Below are positions 34,997-46,597 of a stretch of 64,000 bases of DNA, in pieces. The stretch comes from Cristatella mucedo (lineage: Eukaryota > Bryozoa > Phylactolaemata > Cristatellidae). Below the pieces are notes generated by a model. It was not told the origin of the DNA, did not search any database, and was given only the letters and a program-made list of their open reading frames with translations. Every line of letters starts with the position of its first letter. Positions within the stretch are counted from its first letter, which is position 1. The position numbers were made by a program, and so were the translations under genes. The stretch covers positions 126,001-190,000 of the forward strand of contig WPIO01000193.1 in assembly GCA_009760855.2 (NCBI GenBank). The letters are read 5' to 3'.

Positions 34997-35875
34997 TTAT
35001 TGCCATAGCAAGCGATGTTAATAGCAGTAAACGCTCTTCTGTCACTATACAAAAGAGTCTCCTACATCAGCAAGTGTTGTGCCTCACGCTGCAAACCTAA
35101 AATATGTTCATTTGCAGTGGATTTCGATACTCAGAAAATAGCATCCTGAAATCGTAGCGTAAAGGGCATCTGATTAACGGACGTATTTTTGTATCAGAAA
35201 AATAGCAGGTCTCAGATCCGTTTGCCGTCAGCACAAAACTAATTGTCTGCTGCTGCTCTCAAACCAATTTATGAATGCAATAGAAAACTACCAATGAAGA
35301 TTACTGAAGTTCTCCTGACATGGTCATTTAACAGCAATCGGATGAGTGATCTTAAGTTATTAAGTTTGTAAGCTTACGTGACTGAATGCCTTTGTATGTC
35401 ATCTCAAGCCCACGAGGAGTTTGTTGTGCAGTATGGAATCTGTGGTCCATCATCGTGTATTGAGGCGGTCCATTGTAATTTGGCACAAGTGCCGATTGAT
35501 GGGCTTGGTAAGCAATGGGTGACATTAGGCCGGAACGACCCGGATTCGATTCGAAATCTTCAACGACAGTCAATTTCTCTCTGCTGGTACGTTGTCCGAT
35601 TGGCAAAGGAATAACTGTACATAAAACGATACCAAACACAATTTACGGAAATACACATGAGTCACTTAGTTTACTTGAGACTCTCAGGAGCTCATTCAGT
35701 GCCATGTAATAATAGCACATCAATCAAACTTGAGTCGAACTCTGACTAAATACTAGTGTGTAGATCTTTCGCTCCTGTTTGGTTATTGTAATGACTTTTT
35801 AGCTTTGCTGCTTCAGCATCAGCCTCTGATCTGCTTTTCGCTAAAAGTACGGGAGCCAGGTAAAAGTCTGTCTCT
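34358..35875. repeat. Source copy of 1.5-kb duplicated segment
   Basis: Collinear with 22026-23599 inside the hAT. It includes part of the LINE-X above, an intron stretch and exon 5. Its LINE keeps the 3' end missing from the hAT copy, which indicates the direction of copying. Confidence 0.85.
35378..35614 (-). CDS. Homeobox-gene exon 5 (237 nt, phase 1-1)
   Basis: Acceptor GTTTTATGTACAG before 35614 and donor CAC|GTAAGC after 35378 bracket 79 codons. The phase-1 start joins the phase-1 end of the exon-4 copies in frame (P, then V-I-P-L-P). The product is rich in Y, H, Q, P and N with no domain I recognise: GQRTSREKLTVVEDFE, SALVPNYNGPPQYTMMDHRF, QTPRGLEMTYK. Such low-complexity tails are common outside the homeodomain of transcription factors. 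Phase symmetry means the exon can be added or skipped without a frameshift. An exact-length duplicate exists at 23102-23338. Confidence 0.65.
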
Positions 35876-37375
35876 GCCTTCTCGCTTACGTTTCGGACTT
35901 TGTAATTACAAATGGACAACAAATAATTGGCGCAGTGATGTGATTAAGTAGGACATTTGCCTATCATTTTTATATATAGCCAAATCTTGCTATGCTAAGA
36001 TTCAAACAAAAAAATTACGAGCTAAGATCCTTGTGAAACAATTATGAGAAAGCTTCGGAAAGAATTTCTCCGAGGACCAAAGTAAAGTGTAGGAATTGAT
36101 CGGACAGTTTGTCGAAGCAATGGTAGTAAGTCGTGGCATTTTTAAGTTTTCCCTGATATGCACGACAAGTTTCAGGTAAATTAGATTGATTTTTTATATC
36201 TAAATTCATTTTTTCACAATTTCAACGTGTAAACTTTAGAGGACATTATAGACTAACATGCAGTAGATGCAGCTTTTCCGTCAACAAATACTGTTACTTA
36301 GGAGCATAATTTCAAATAGACTATTCTCACTTTCACATCTTACCTTGTTTATGAAAATTATTGCTTAAGCAGTAACTTTTATTCAAGGTTAAAATTGAAA
36401 AGACAGGAACATTGTTGGAAAGCTCTCACGCGAAAGCGCCTAACAATCGGTAGTAACGCATAGGAAAGCGTGCCTTTCGAATCTGAATAAGGTCCTACTG
36501 TTGTCCAAAAAGTAGGTATTTTTGCAATCGCATTTTGGAAAATGATGAATGATGCAATACCTGCTGTGTTTGGGAAAAATTGCTATGGATTATTCTGGAT
36601 CTTTATCCAGAAACTAAGGTGCCCCATCATTGCGACCCAGGTCGTGGTTTAGATTTCGGCACTGGTCGATCCTTTATTGAATACCGCTAGTGACCGTGAC
36701 CGCCATGAAGGATCTTCGGGAGCAGCAGAAATTACGCTTTTCATCTAGCCTAACTTTGATTTTTCTAGATATTGATTATGATTCGGGATGAGATCGTGGG
36801 TCACGATGTAATTGAAGTTAAGATATAGGCTAAGTTTTGCAACCATTTTGACGTTACGTCAAAAATTCTACTGCAAGAAAAAGAGCTTCGCTGGAAACGT
36901 CCTGCACTAGCAGGAACTACTTTTTAAACGTTTTTTATCAAAATCAAGCAAACTAAGACTGAGCTACTAATAATATTATTAATAATGATAGATTTTGTTT
37001 ATGCATTCAGAACCATATCCATTTTTCAAGGAGCTTTGCTTTTGCTGTGAATGCTGATTGATTTAATAGTAAGCTTTAGCATGCACAATGACAACAAGCA
37101 AAGCATGGTTAGAAATGGCATGCAAAGAGTAAGCATACAAATCAGGTTATTCGTAGAATGCACTGTGTCATTACGCATGAAGCGTGACCCGCTGGTTAAG
37201 GTGCTCTCCTCGACCCAGTTCTTTCCGAAGTCGTGACCTCGAGCCCAGTGGCATATGCGAATTGCCTAGTTGGAGATCAACGTTTCTCTGGGTGCTATAC
37301 AAATGAATCGTGTATTTCCTCATACGAGCACACAGATGAAGACTTGTTTGCAGCTACCAAACGCTCAGATAAATA
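35876..37375. other. Intronic or intergenic, no gene seen
   Basis: AT-rich sequence between exon 5 and the exon array. Weak LINE-X 3' UTR words in antisense appear at 37080-37200 (agcatggttagaaatggcat). Nothing else recognised. Confidence 0.4.
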
Positions 37376-37710
37376 GATTTTCCTAAGTTTCTAATTAAAT
37401 GTTGCAGAGTCAGGGGATTTCGTAACAGTCGGGAGTGATTCCAAGGCTTTACAGGCATAAAAACTACAGCCGTGGTCTCCTAAAGTCGTCAGCTACTTAC
37501 AAGGTATAGGAAAACGGCCAGATTCTAGAACAGAAAGCGGTTGGTACAATTATGAACCTGAAAAGAGGGTAGGTCACAAAAGTGGGCTAGAGAAAGAGAA
37601 TGTATGGACTATAGAGTAAGTTACTGAACCTAATGGTCTATGCTTAGCTTGATTAGGAGCGAGTACAGATACTCTATAAGTGAAATAATGTGCGAACATT
37701 TGTTTAACAA
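37376..37710 (-). mobile_element. Decayed LINE-X-related fragment
   Basis: Antisense order of the LINE-X C-terminus is faintly readable (gttgcagagtcaggggattt, gattccaaggctttacaggc, then acaaggtataggaaaacggc). It is too diverged for an open frame. Confidence 0.45.
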
Positions 37711-38434
37711 TGCTTTCTTAGCATAACAATGAATCTGACCTTTCTGCAGCAAGATCGCGAGAAAGTAAAATCTTGCAATGCTAAAGACCGGAAAAGAGCA
37801 TGTCAACGAAAAGCCGTGATTAAATCTAAGCTTTCACCCAATCATTAAACAAAAAGTTCCCAAACGCCCTCATTTCATAACAACTCTAATGAGAACAATG
37901 ACATTTCGCTTGCACAGTGCCCTCAGAAAGCTGAATCTTGTCGAGGAGTTTTGCTAAGGCATTAAACAAAACTCGGAAAATGGTTATTGGTAAGCATACC
38001 ACAGTTGGGTGCATAATTAAAACGCCTTCAAGTCATACTCATTTAATCACTTTCCGGCTGTCGCCTATGGTGCGTGCTTCCTTGTGGTCCGGTGCTTCTC
38101 CTTCCATTCTACTCACTACGTCAACTGCAATCGTGACTCTGCTCAGCCTCCCTCATTCTGTTTGTTGCGTAAGATGAATACTGTTCGTAACTATGTGCTT
38201 ACGAAAAGCCACTTAGGTAGTGATTGAGCTACACAAAACATTCCTGGGTGAGACACACATACATAGTCTTTGTAGCTTCGTTGGGCTGCAAGCAGAGATG
38301 CACAGCATCCTAAATTATATATCATAAATTAGATGGCATCGTAATGGCATCGTAATGAACTTTCACAATAATAAACTTAGCTCAAAACAATATAACAGAC
38401 TTTTCATGCCTCATCAGCTAGCTTCTAGGCTTAC

Positions 38435-38665
38435 CTGGTTAATTACCTTGGAATGACATTGAAATCCCACCACGATATTGATGGCCGTTATACGGTCCAG
38501 AGTTGTGCTGCAGCGTGGGTTGATGTTGAACATCAAAATTCGGAATCACTCCTGATACGCCTGCAGCGTGGCCATGTGTAGCTGGGGTATCGGAGTAAAT
38601 CGTATTCGATAGTGAATAGTTATTCCCACGTGAGCGAATACCGATAGGGTCCAAGCCATCAGACT
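38435..38665 (-). CDS. Exon 4, copy A (carries an in-frame stop)
   Basis: 231 nt between acceptor GCAG|AGTCTG and donor CCAG|GTAAGC, phase 1 at both ends. The frame reads DPIGIRSRGNNYSLSNTIY and, further on, QHNSGPYNGHQYRGGISMSF, but has TAA at 38439-38441 where the other copies have CTA. Including this copy would therefore end the protein just before the exon-5 junction. Skipping it lets the reading frame continue. It is the array copy closest to exon 5. Confidence 0.65.
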
Positions 38666-39032
38666 CTGCAACAGCGGGTGATTAACGTAATTCAATTGCG
38701 AAAGTAAATATATTGGGACTGAATACTCTACAAGCAAGGAAGCCGAACATAGGTGGATTGTAAATTCAACGGACGGCATACTTTCGCTGAGTACGAACAA
38801 GTACTCAGTGAATGCGTCAATAATATAGAGCGGAAAATGTAAGCGATTCGGGAGCTAATCAAGCTCGGCGTTGTTGATGACGGCGAAGCTCTTTTTTGTC
38901 TGTATTCTGCAGAAGCGAGTGAAGGCGGACAAGGCGAGAGTGCCCTGTCGATAGAATAATATTAGTAATGCACTTTTTTTTTAAGTAAGGCTTATCTGCC
39001 ACTACACAACTGACACTTGTGAATCAGCTTAC

Positions 39033-39044
39033 CTTGATTTCGTA
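39033..39044 (-). other. Candidate 12-nt microexon, unit A
   Basis: Minus strand: GTCGATAG|TACGAAATCAAG|GTAAGCTG. A 12-nt exon in phase 1 would add four residues and keep the frame. The acceptor has a weak pyrimidine tract, so this is only a candidate. Confidence 0.3.
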
Positions 39045-40371
39045 CTATCGACTGTGCAGTTTAGCTGGCTAGTAAGTACCGCTAACATTAAGACTGGTTT
39101 TGCATGGCATCTTTAGAAAACAAAATATTCTTCTATGAACGTCAGATATGCGGCAAAGAAGCCTAACAAACGTTTAGGGGCAGCATGCAAAACACCAACA
39201 TGCATGGCAAAGACTCACAACATGCTGCTAAGACATATCTGTTTTAAATTGATTTTTTTAATATACTCAAGCATGCAAGATGTCACAACATCGGTTGGGA
39301 GTTAGTTCTAGGCTTTAAAGCATAACGACTAAAGATACTGTGTCGCAGTTATTTATTCAACGTTAGAGCTAGGTATATCTACATGTTTTAATTTATTAGA
39401 GCAACGGACATGATGCCCGCCTTGGCAAAGAACTAGTTTTGACAGATAATCTCTAGCCAGACATGATAGGGGCCAAACAGTGAATGCCAGAACCTTCAAG
39501 TCCATACACAAGTTGACAAAGAGCCTGTGCAGTGCAGTAAGAAGTTGTGCAATGTGATAACTGTGACTCTTACGGCCGCTAAGCCTATCTGACGAGTTTT
39601 GCATGCACTGTCGCGATCAGCCACAGGAACTCATCTGCCTTTACTGCATGAAAATTGAGTGCTATTTTATTCATGAAACATTTTTTCCATAATCAAACGT
39701 TTCGGTGCACGATCGCGAGAAAGTGAATTTCTGCCATGCAAGAGACGGAAAAAGGTCGCATTAAAGAATTGACGTGATCTCATCTATGCTTTTAGCCAAT
39801 CATCAAACGAACAAGTTCCCAAACACCCTCATTCCATAATAACAGTATTGAGACTAATAAAGTTTCGCTTGCACGGAGCCCTCGGAGAGCTAAATCTTGT
39901 CAAGGAGTTTTGTTAGAGCTCGATACAAGACTGATAAAAATCGTTACTGGTGAGGAGCCGTCTGTCATAGAGCATACTACAGTTGGGTGCATTATTGAAA
40001 CGTCTTCAAGTCAGACTCAACTGATCACTTTCCTGCTTTCGCCTATGGTGCGTCCTTTCTAGTGGTCCGGAGCTTCTCCTTCCATTCGACTCACTACGTC
40101 AACAGCAATCGTGACTCTGCTCTGCTTCCCACTTTCTCCTTGCTTCGTAAGATGGAGACTGTTCGCTACAGAATGCTTACCGAAAGCCACTTTGGTTATG
40201 AGGGAGCTACATAAAACTTTCCAGGGTAACACACACATAATCTTTGTGGCTTTAAGGAATTACATAGGGAGATACATTACACAGCATCGTAATGAACTTT
40301 CACATTACTAAACCGAGCTCAAAACATTATCGCAGACTTGCCATGCCTCTTCAGCTAGCTTCTATGCTTAC

Positions 40372-40602
40372 CTGGTAGATTACCTTGGAACGGTGTTAAG
40401 ATCCCACCACGATATTGATGGCCGTTATACAATCCAGAGATGTGCTGCATCGTGGGTTGATACTGACCAGCGAAACTTGGTAACACTCCTGACACGTCTG
40501 CCGCATGGCCATGTGTAGCTGGGGTAGCAGAGTAAATCGTATTCGATGAAGAATAATGATTGCCACGTGGACGAATACCGATAGTGTCCAAGCCATCAGA
40601 CC
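40372..40602 (-). CDS. Exon 4, copy B
   Basis: 231 nt, open throughout, acceptor TTATTGCAG|GG and donor CTACCAG|GTAAGC, phase 1-1. It encodes SDGLDTIGIRPRGNHYS, the conserved TPATHGHAA, SGVLPSFAGQYQPTMQH and YNGHQYRGG. No known domain; G, Y, H, Q, S and P dominate. Against copy C I count 22 nucleotide differences and no indel, changing about 13 of 77 residues. The frame is kept while residues drift. Confidence 0.7.
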
Positions 40603-41594
40603 CTGCAATAACTGGCGATTAACGTAATTCAAGTGCAAAATAAAATATATTGGGACGGAATACTCAATAGGCTAGAAATGTTAACTTTAGTGGATTGTAA
40701 ATTCCACCAGATGGCACACTTTGGCTGAGTTAGAGCAATACGGTAATGAATGTTTCAATAACATAGGACAGAAATTGTAGGCGTTTCGAAAGCTAATCAA
40801 GCTCGGCGTCCTGCTGGACGCTACAGCTCTTTTTTGTCGCTAAACTGCAGTTGCAAGCGAAGGCGGACGAGTCTAGAGGGCCATGGCGATAGAATAATAA
40901 TAACAACCCACTTTATAAAGTGACCTCGGAGAACTCAATCGTTTTCCGAGCACTATAAAATTGCTGCAACGTAAACACAGTCGGAAGGTAATTGGGAGAA
41001 TGCTCGATAACAACAAGAATAACATTTCTAGTGATGACATTCACGCAGCCAGCATGCACATCAGGTTAGTGGCCGCATGAACAATGGCAGCATGCATAAG
41101 CACATTCAGATCGCATTGCACATACCCAATAAATGCTGTAATAAATTAATGCGTTTTTATTTCTTCCAAATTGCTGTCAAGTCAGTGCATATTGTTACGG
41201 AGTTCTGGCAAAGCACCGTGTTTTAGGAACATGTGAGCTAAAAACACGGTCTCCATAGGACATGAGATTGATGCGAATTAAAAGTAGGCGATCAGTTTCT
41301 GGAAAGTTGTTGCTACGATTTTTATACTGACGGAAGAGTACATCTGAAAGGTAGCTTTGAGCCAAACAATCTATGGACCATAAAGTTAGTTAAAGAACCT
41401 AAAGGTCTGAGCTTTGCTCGTCTGGGAGCCACTAAAGATGCACTAGAAACTATGTGATGCGTTCAAATTTATTTAGCACTTCCCAAGGATTTTATCCTCA
41501 GAATTTTATATCTCTGATAAACCACTGCTATTGGTGGTGAGAGCTGTGAAGGCTGTACTGCCACTACACAACTGACAATTGTTTAGCAGCTTAC

Positions 41595-41606
41595 CTTGAT
41601 TTCGTA
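41595..41606 (-). other. Candidate 12-nt microexon, unit B
   Basis: GTCGATAG|TACGAAATCAAG|GTAAGCTG on the minus strand, identical in sequence to the unit A candidate. Confidence 0.3.
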
Positions 41607-42929
41607 CTATCGACCAGGCAGTTACGTTAGCAGGTATGTATCGCTAACATTAAGACTGGTTTTGCATAGCACCCTTAAAGAACTTACTATTCTTCTAGGA
41701 ACGTCAGATATGCTGTAAAAAAGCCTAGACGAACGGTTAGGGCCAGCATGCAAAATACCAACACGCATGGCAAAGACTCATAACATGCTGCACAGAAATT
41801 TCCGTTTAAAATTGATTTTTAATTGTACTCAAGCATGCAAGATGTCACCACATCAGTCGGGAGTCATTTCTAGGCTTTAAAGCATAACGACTAAAGATAC
41901 TGTGTCTAAGTTATTTTTGGTTTAAGCTATATTTATCTAGATGCTTTTAAGAATTAATGCTTTAGGCATGATGCCTGGCTTGGCAATAAAATAATTTTGA
42001 CAGATAATCACTAGCCAGACATGATGGGGGCCGAACATTTTGAGAGCAGTAACTTTCAAGTCCATACACAAGTTGACAAAGAGCTTGTGCAGTGCAGTAA
42101 GAAGTTGTCCAATGTGACAACTGTAACTGTCACTACCACCATAATCATCTGACGAGTTTTGCATGCACTGTCGCGATCAAACACAAAAATCCATCTGTCA
42201 GTACTGCTTAAAAATTGAGTTATATTTCATCCAGGAAACGTTTTTCCACAATCTAAGCTTTCTGCAGCATGATTACGATAAAGTGAAATCTTGCCATGCC
42301 AGAGACGAGAAAAGGTCGTATTAAACAATCGCCGTGATTTCATCTATGCTTTCACCTAATCTTTAAACAAACAAGTTCCCAAACAATCTCATTCCATAAT
42401 AACGGTATTGAGACTACAAATGTTTCGCTTGCACAGTGCCCTCAGAGAGCTACATCTTGTCAAGAAGTTTTGTTAGGGCTCTATAAGAAACTCGGAAAAA
42501 TCGTTACTTGTGAGAAGCCGGCTTTCTAAGAAAATACAACAGTTGGGTGCATTATTGCAACGCCTTCAAGTCAGACTCAATTGGTCACTTTCCTGCTGCC
42601 GTCTATGGTGCGTTTTTTCTAGTGGTCTATACATTCTTCTTTCATTCTACTCACTACTTCAACTGCAATCGTGACTCTGCTCTGCTTCCCACTTTCTCCT
42701 TGCTTCGTAAGATGAAGACTGTTCGCTACTGAATGCTTACCAAAAGCCACTCAGGTTCTAAGGGAGCTACACAAACCTTTCCTGGGTAACCCACACAGTC
42801 TTTGTGGCTTTAAGGAGTTACATAAGGAGATACATTGCACAGCATCATAATGAACTTTCACATTACTAAACCTAGCTCAAATCATTATCACAGACTTGCC
42901 ATGTCTCTTCAGCTAGCTTCTAGGCTTAC

Positions 42930-43160
42930 CTAGTAGATTACCTCGGAACGGCATTGAGATCCCAGCGTGATATTGATGGCCGTTGTACGATCCAAAGATA
43001 TGCTGCATTGTCGGTTGATACTGACTAGCGAGACTCGGTAACACTCCCGATACGGCTGCCGCATGGCCATGTGTAGCTGGGGTAGCAGAGTAAATCGTAC
43101 TCGATGCAGAATAATGATTGCCACGTGGACGAATACCGATAGTGTCCAAGCCATCAGACC
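42930..43160 (-). CDS. Exon 4, copy C
   Basis: 231 nt, open throughout, acceptor TTGTTGCAG|GG and donor CTACTAG|GTAAGC, phase 1-1. It shares DTIGIRPRGNHYS, TPATHGHAA, SGVLPS and YNGHQY with the other copies and differs by, for example, SASS for SSSN and FRGNLLG for FQGNLPG. Confidence 0.7.
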   Translation of the reverse strand, partial: GLMAWTLSVFVHVAIIILHRVRFTLLPQLHMAMRQPYRECYRVSLVSINRQCSISLDRTTAINITLGSQCRSEVIY

Positions 43161-43479
43161 CTGCAACAACTCGCGATTAACGTAATTCAAGTGCAAAATT
43201 ACATATATTGGGACGGAATACTCAATAGGCGAGAAAGGTTAACTTTAGTGGATTGTAAATTCTACGAGACGGCATACTTTGATTAAGTTAGAGCAATACG
43301 TTAATGAATGTGTCAATAATATAGCTTAGAAATTGCATGTGTTTCGACAGCTAATCAAGCTCGGCGTCCTGAAGGAAGCTACAGCTCTTTTTTATTGCTA
43401 AACTGCCGTAGCAAGGGAAGGCGGACGAGTCTAGAGGGCCGTGGTGATAGAATATTATTAACAACAAACTTTATAAAGT

Positions 43480-44654
43480 AATAATAATATTAATATTGCA
43501 CTTGATAAAGTGCCCTCAGAGAACTTAATCTCTTTCTAGGCGCTTTACATTTGCTGCAAAGTGATACGCAATAGAATAGTAAGTAAAATCATGCTTGAAA
43601 AACAAACAAAATGAATAACATGGTTAGGGGTTACATGCACTGGGTCAGCATGCAAATGTGGTTAGTGGCAGCATGAACAGTGTCAGCACGCATATGCACA
43701 TCGAGGACGAATCACAAGGACCCACTAAATGCTGTCCTAAATAGGTATGTTTTTAAGTTTCTTTTAAATGTGGTCAGGTCAGGGGATGTTCTGATGCAGG
43801 TCGGGAGGGAGTTCCAGGCTGTGGGAGCATACGAGCTAAATGCACGGTCTCCAAAGGATTTAAGGTTTGTACGAGGTATTTCTAGACTGTTGGATTCCGA
43901 AAAGCGAGTGGTACGATGCTTTGCCTGATGGGGTAGTATATCTGAAAGGTAGGCTGGAGCTATAGAATGAAGAGACCTAAAAGTGGGCGACAAAACCTTG
44001 AAGTCAATCCGTTGCTTGACTGGTAGCCAGTGCAGGTCGGCGAGAAGTGGAGTAATGTGGCAACTGCGACGCTCACGACAGACAAGCCTAGCTGCAGAGT
44101 TTTGCACCAGCTGCAATCGCCTGATCGCACATGCTGGTGGGCCTGTAAGAAGTGAGTTGCAGAAGTCGAGACGAGATGTCACGAATGCATGGACCAACTT
44201 GGACGTGGTATCCTTATCTAAACAAGCCCTAATTTTAGCAATGTTATGAAGCTGAAAATAGGCTGATTTGACTGTGGAGCTGATGTGGTCGTCTAACGAG
44301 AGGTCGCTTTGGAATATGACACCTAGATTTCGAGCTGATGCAACTGGAGATATGCTGGCAGAGCCAATTTTGAAAGTCAGCCTTTCCAATTTCTGAATAA
44401 CAATAGGTTTGCCCAAAACTAGTAAGTTAGTTTTATCATCGTTTAGTTTTAGAAAATTTGCTGCCATCCATGATCGGATGTCATCAATGCATGCAGCAAG
44501 TGAGTTGAGAGAATTTGAGGTGCTCGAAGGCTGGGAGGGATCAAAGCAAAGGTACAACTGAGTGTCATCCGCATAGAAGTGAAAGCCTAGACTGTGCTTG
44601 GCAATCACATCAGCGAGAGGGAGAGTATAAACGGTGAAAAGGACCGGACCTACC
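43480..44654 (-). mobile_element. LINE-X with 298-codon open frame, inserted in the exon array
   Basis: The longest open LINE-X frame in the window (43712-44608, open upstream to the truncation point at about 44654). It begins at the GPVLFTVYTLPLADVIAKHS region, has the catalytic YADDTQLYL, FLKLNDDKTN and the whole C-terminus to [12 protein letters not shown]. 3' UTR and tail (TAA repeats at 43480) are intact. The element is 5'-truncated within the RT domain, so it is not autonomous. It split a tandem unit at ATAAAGT/GACCTCGG. Confidence 0.9.
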
Positions 44655-44933
44655 GGTGTGACCTCGGAGAGCTCAATCGTTTTCCGAGCACTATAAAATT
44701 AATGCAATGTAAACACAGTAGAAATGTTATTTCCAGAATGCTCGATAACCAACAAGAATCACATCTCTAGTGATGACATACAGGCAGCCAGCATGCATAT
44801 CAGGTTAGTGGAAGCATGAACAATGTCAGCATGCATAAGCACATACAGATCGCATTGCACAGACCCAATAAATATTGTAATAAATTAATGTGTTTTTTAT
44901 TTCTTCTTAATTGCTGTCAAGTCAGTGCATGTT

Positions 44934-45862
44934 ACTAGTTATGGGCAAACCTAGTGTTATTCAGAAATTTGAAAGGCTGACTTTCAAATCAAATTTTGCA
45001 TCAGCTCGAAATCTAGGTGTCATATTCCAAAGCGACCTCTCGTTAGACGACCACATCAGCTCCACAGTCAAATCAGCCTATTTTCAGCTTCATAACATTG
45101 CTAAAATTAGGGCTTGTTTAGATAAGGATACCACGTCCAAGTTGGTCCATGCATTCGTGACATCTCGTCTCGACTTCTGCAACTCACTTCTTACAGGCCC
45201 ACCAGCATGTGCGATCAGGCGATTGCAGCTGGTGCAAAACTCTGCAGCTAGGCTTGTCTGTCGTGAGCGTCGCAGTTGCCACATTACTCCACTTCTCGCC
45301 GACCTGCACTGGCTACCAGTCAAGCAACGGATTGACTTCAAGGTTTTGTCGCTCACTTTTAGGTCCCTTCATTCTATGGCTCCAGCCTATCTTTCAGATA
45401 TACTACCCCATCAGGCAAAGCATCGTACCACTCGCTTTTCGGAATCCAACAGTCTAGAAATACCTCGTACAAACCTTAAATCCTTTGGAGACCGTGCATT
45501 TAGCTCGTATGCTCCCACAGCCTGGAACTCCCTCCCGACCTGCATCAAAACATCCCCTGACCTGACCACATTTAAAAGAAACTTAAAAACATACCTATTT
45601 AGGACAGCATTTAGTGGGTCCTTGTGATTCGTCCTCGATGTGCTTATGCGTGCTGACACTGTTCATGCTGCCACTAACCACATTTGCATGCTGACCCAGT
45701 GCATGTAACCCCTAACCATATTATTCATTTTGTTTGTTTTTCAAGCATGATTTTACTTACTATTCTATTCCGTATCACTTTGCAGCAAATGTAAAGCGCC
45801 TAGAAAGAGATTAAGTTCTCTGAGGGCGCTTTATCAAGTGCAATATTATTATTATTATTATT
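44934..45862 (+). mobile_element. LINE-X in the exon array, 5-bp target duplication
   Basis: Sense copy flanked by ATGTT (44929-44933 and 45863-45867), inserted in an older unit sequence that reads straight through at 41190. The frame to 45627 is open but lacks part of the KIGSASISPV segment (a small deletion after FERLTFKS). C-terminus, 3' UTR, tail and TTA repeats are intact. Confidence 0.9.
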
Positions 45863-46267
45863 ATGTTGTTACGGAGTTCTGGCAAAGCACCGCGTTTTAG
45901 GAACATGTGAGCTAAAAACACGGTCTCCATAGGACATGAGATTGATGCGAATTAAAGGTAGGCGATCAGTTTCTGGAAAGTTGTCGATAGGATTTTTATA
46001 CTGACGGGAGAGTACATCTGAAAGGTAGCTTTGAGCCAAACAATCTATGGACCGTAAAGTTAGTTAAAGAACCTAAAGGTCTGTGCTTTGCTCGTCTGGG
46101 AGTGACTACAGATGCACTAGAAATTATATGATCCGTTCAAATTTATTCACCACTTCCCGGGGTTTTATCCTCCGAATTTTAAATCTCTTATAAACCACTG
46201 CTAGCTGGGGTGAGAGCTGTTAAGGGTATTCGGCCACTACACAACTGACAATTGTTAATCAGCTTAC

Positions 46268-46279
46268 CTTAATTTCGTG
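46268..46279 (-). other. Candidate 12-nt microexon, unit C, altered
   Basis: GTCAATAG|CACGAAATTAAG|GTAAGCTG. In phase 1 this version would contain a stop (TAA), so it is either not used or would truncate the protein. Confidence 0.25.
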
Positions 46280-46597
46280 CTATTGACCAGGCAGTTACCT
46301 TAGCTGGTAAGTATCGCTAACATTAAGACTGGTTTTGCATATTATCCTTAAAGAACTTAACATTCTTCTTGGAACGTCAGATATGCTGCAAAGAAGCCTA
46401 GACAAACGGTTAGGGTCAGCATGAAAAATATTAACACGCATGAGAAAGACTCATAACATTCTGCACAGAAATTTCTGTTGTAAATTAATTTTTAATTGTA
46501 CTCAAGCATGCAAGATATCACAACATCTGTCGGGTGTCTGTTCTAGGCTTTAAAGCATAACGTCAAAAAAAAAGTGTTTAAGTAATTTATGGTTTAA

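Noticed and set aside
38546-38800. Alternative frame starting MAWTLSVF-like in exon 4 copies
   Set aside because: It does not continue exon 3 in phase and runs across the acceptor. The frame starting SDGLDTIGIR fits both splice junctions.
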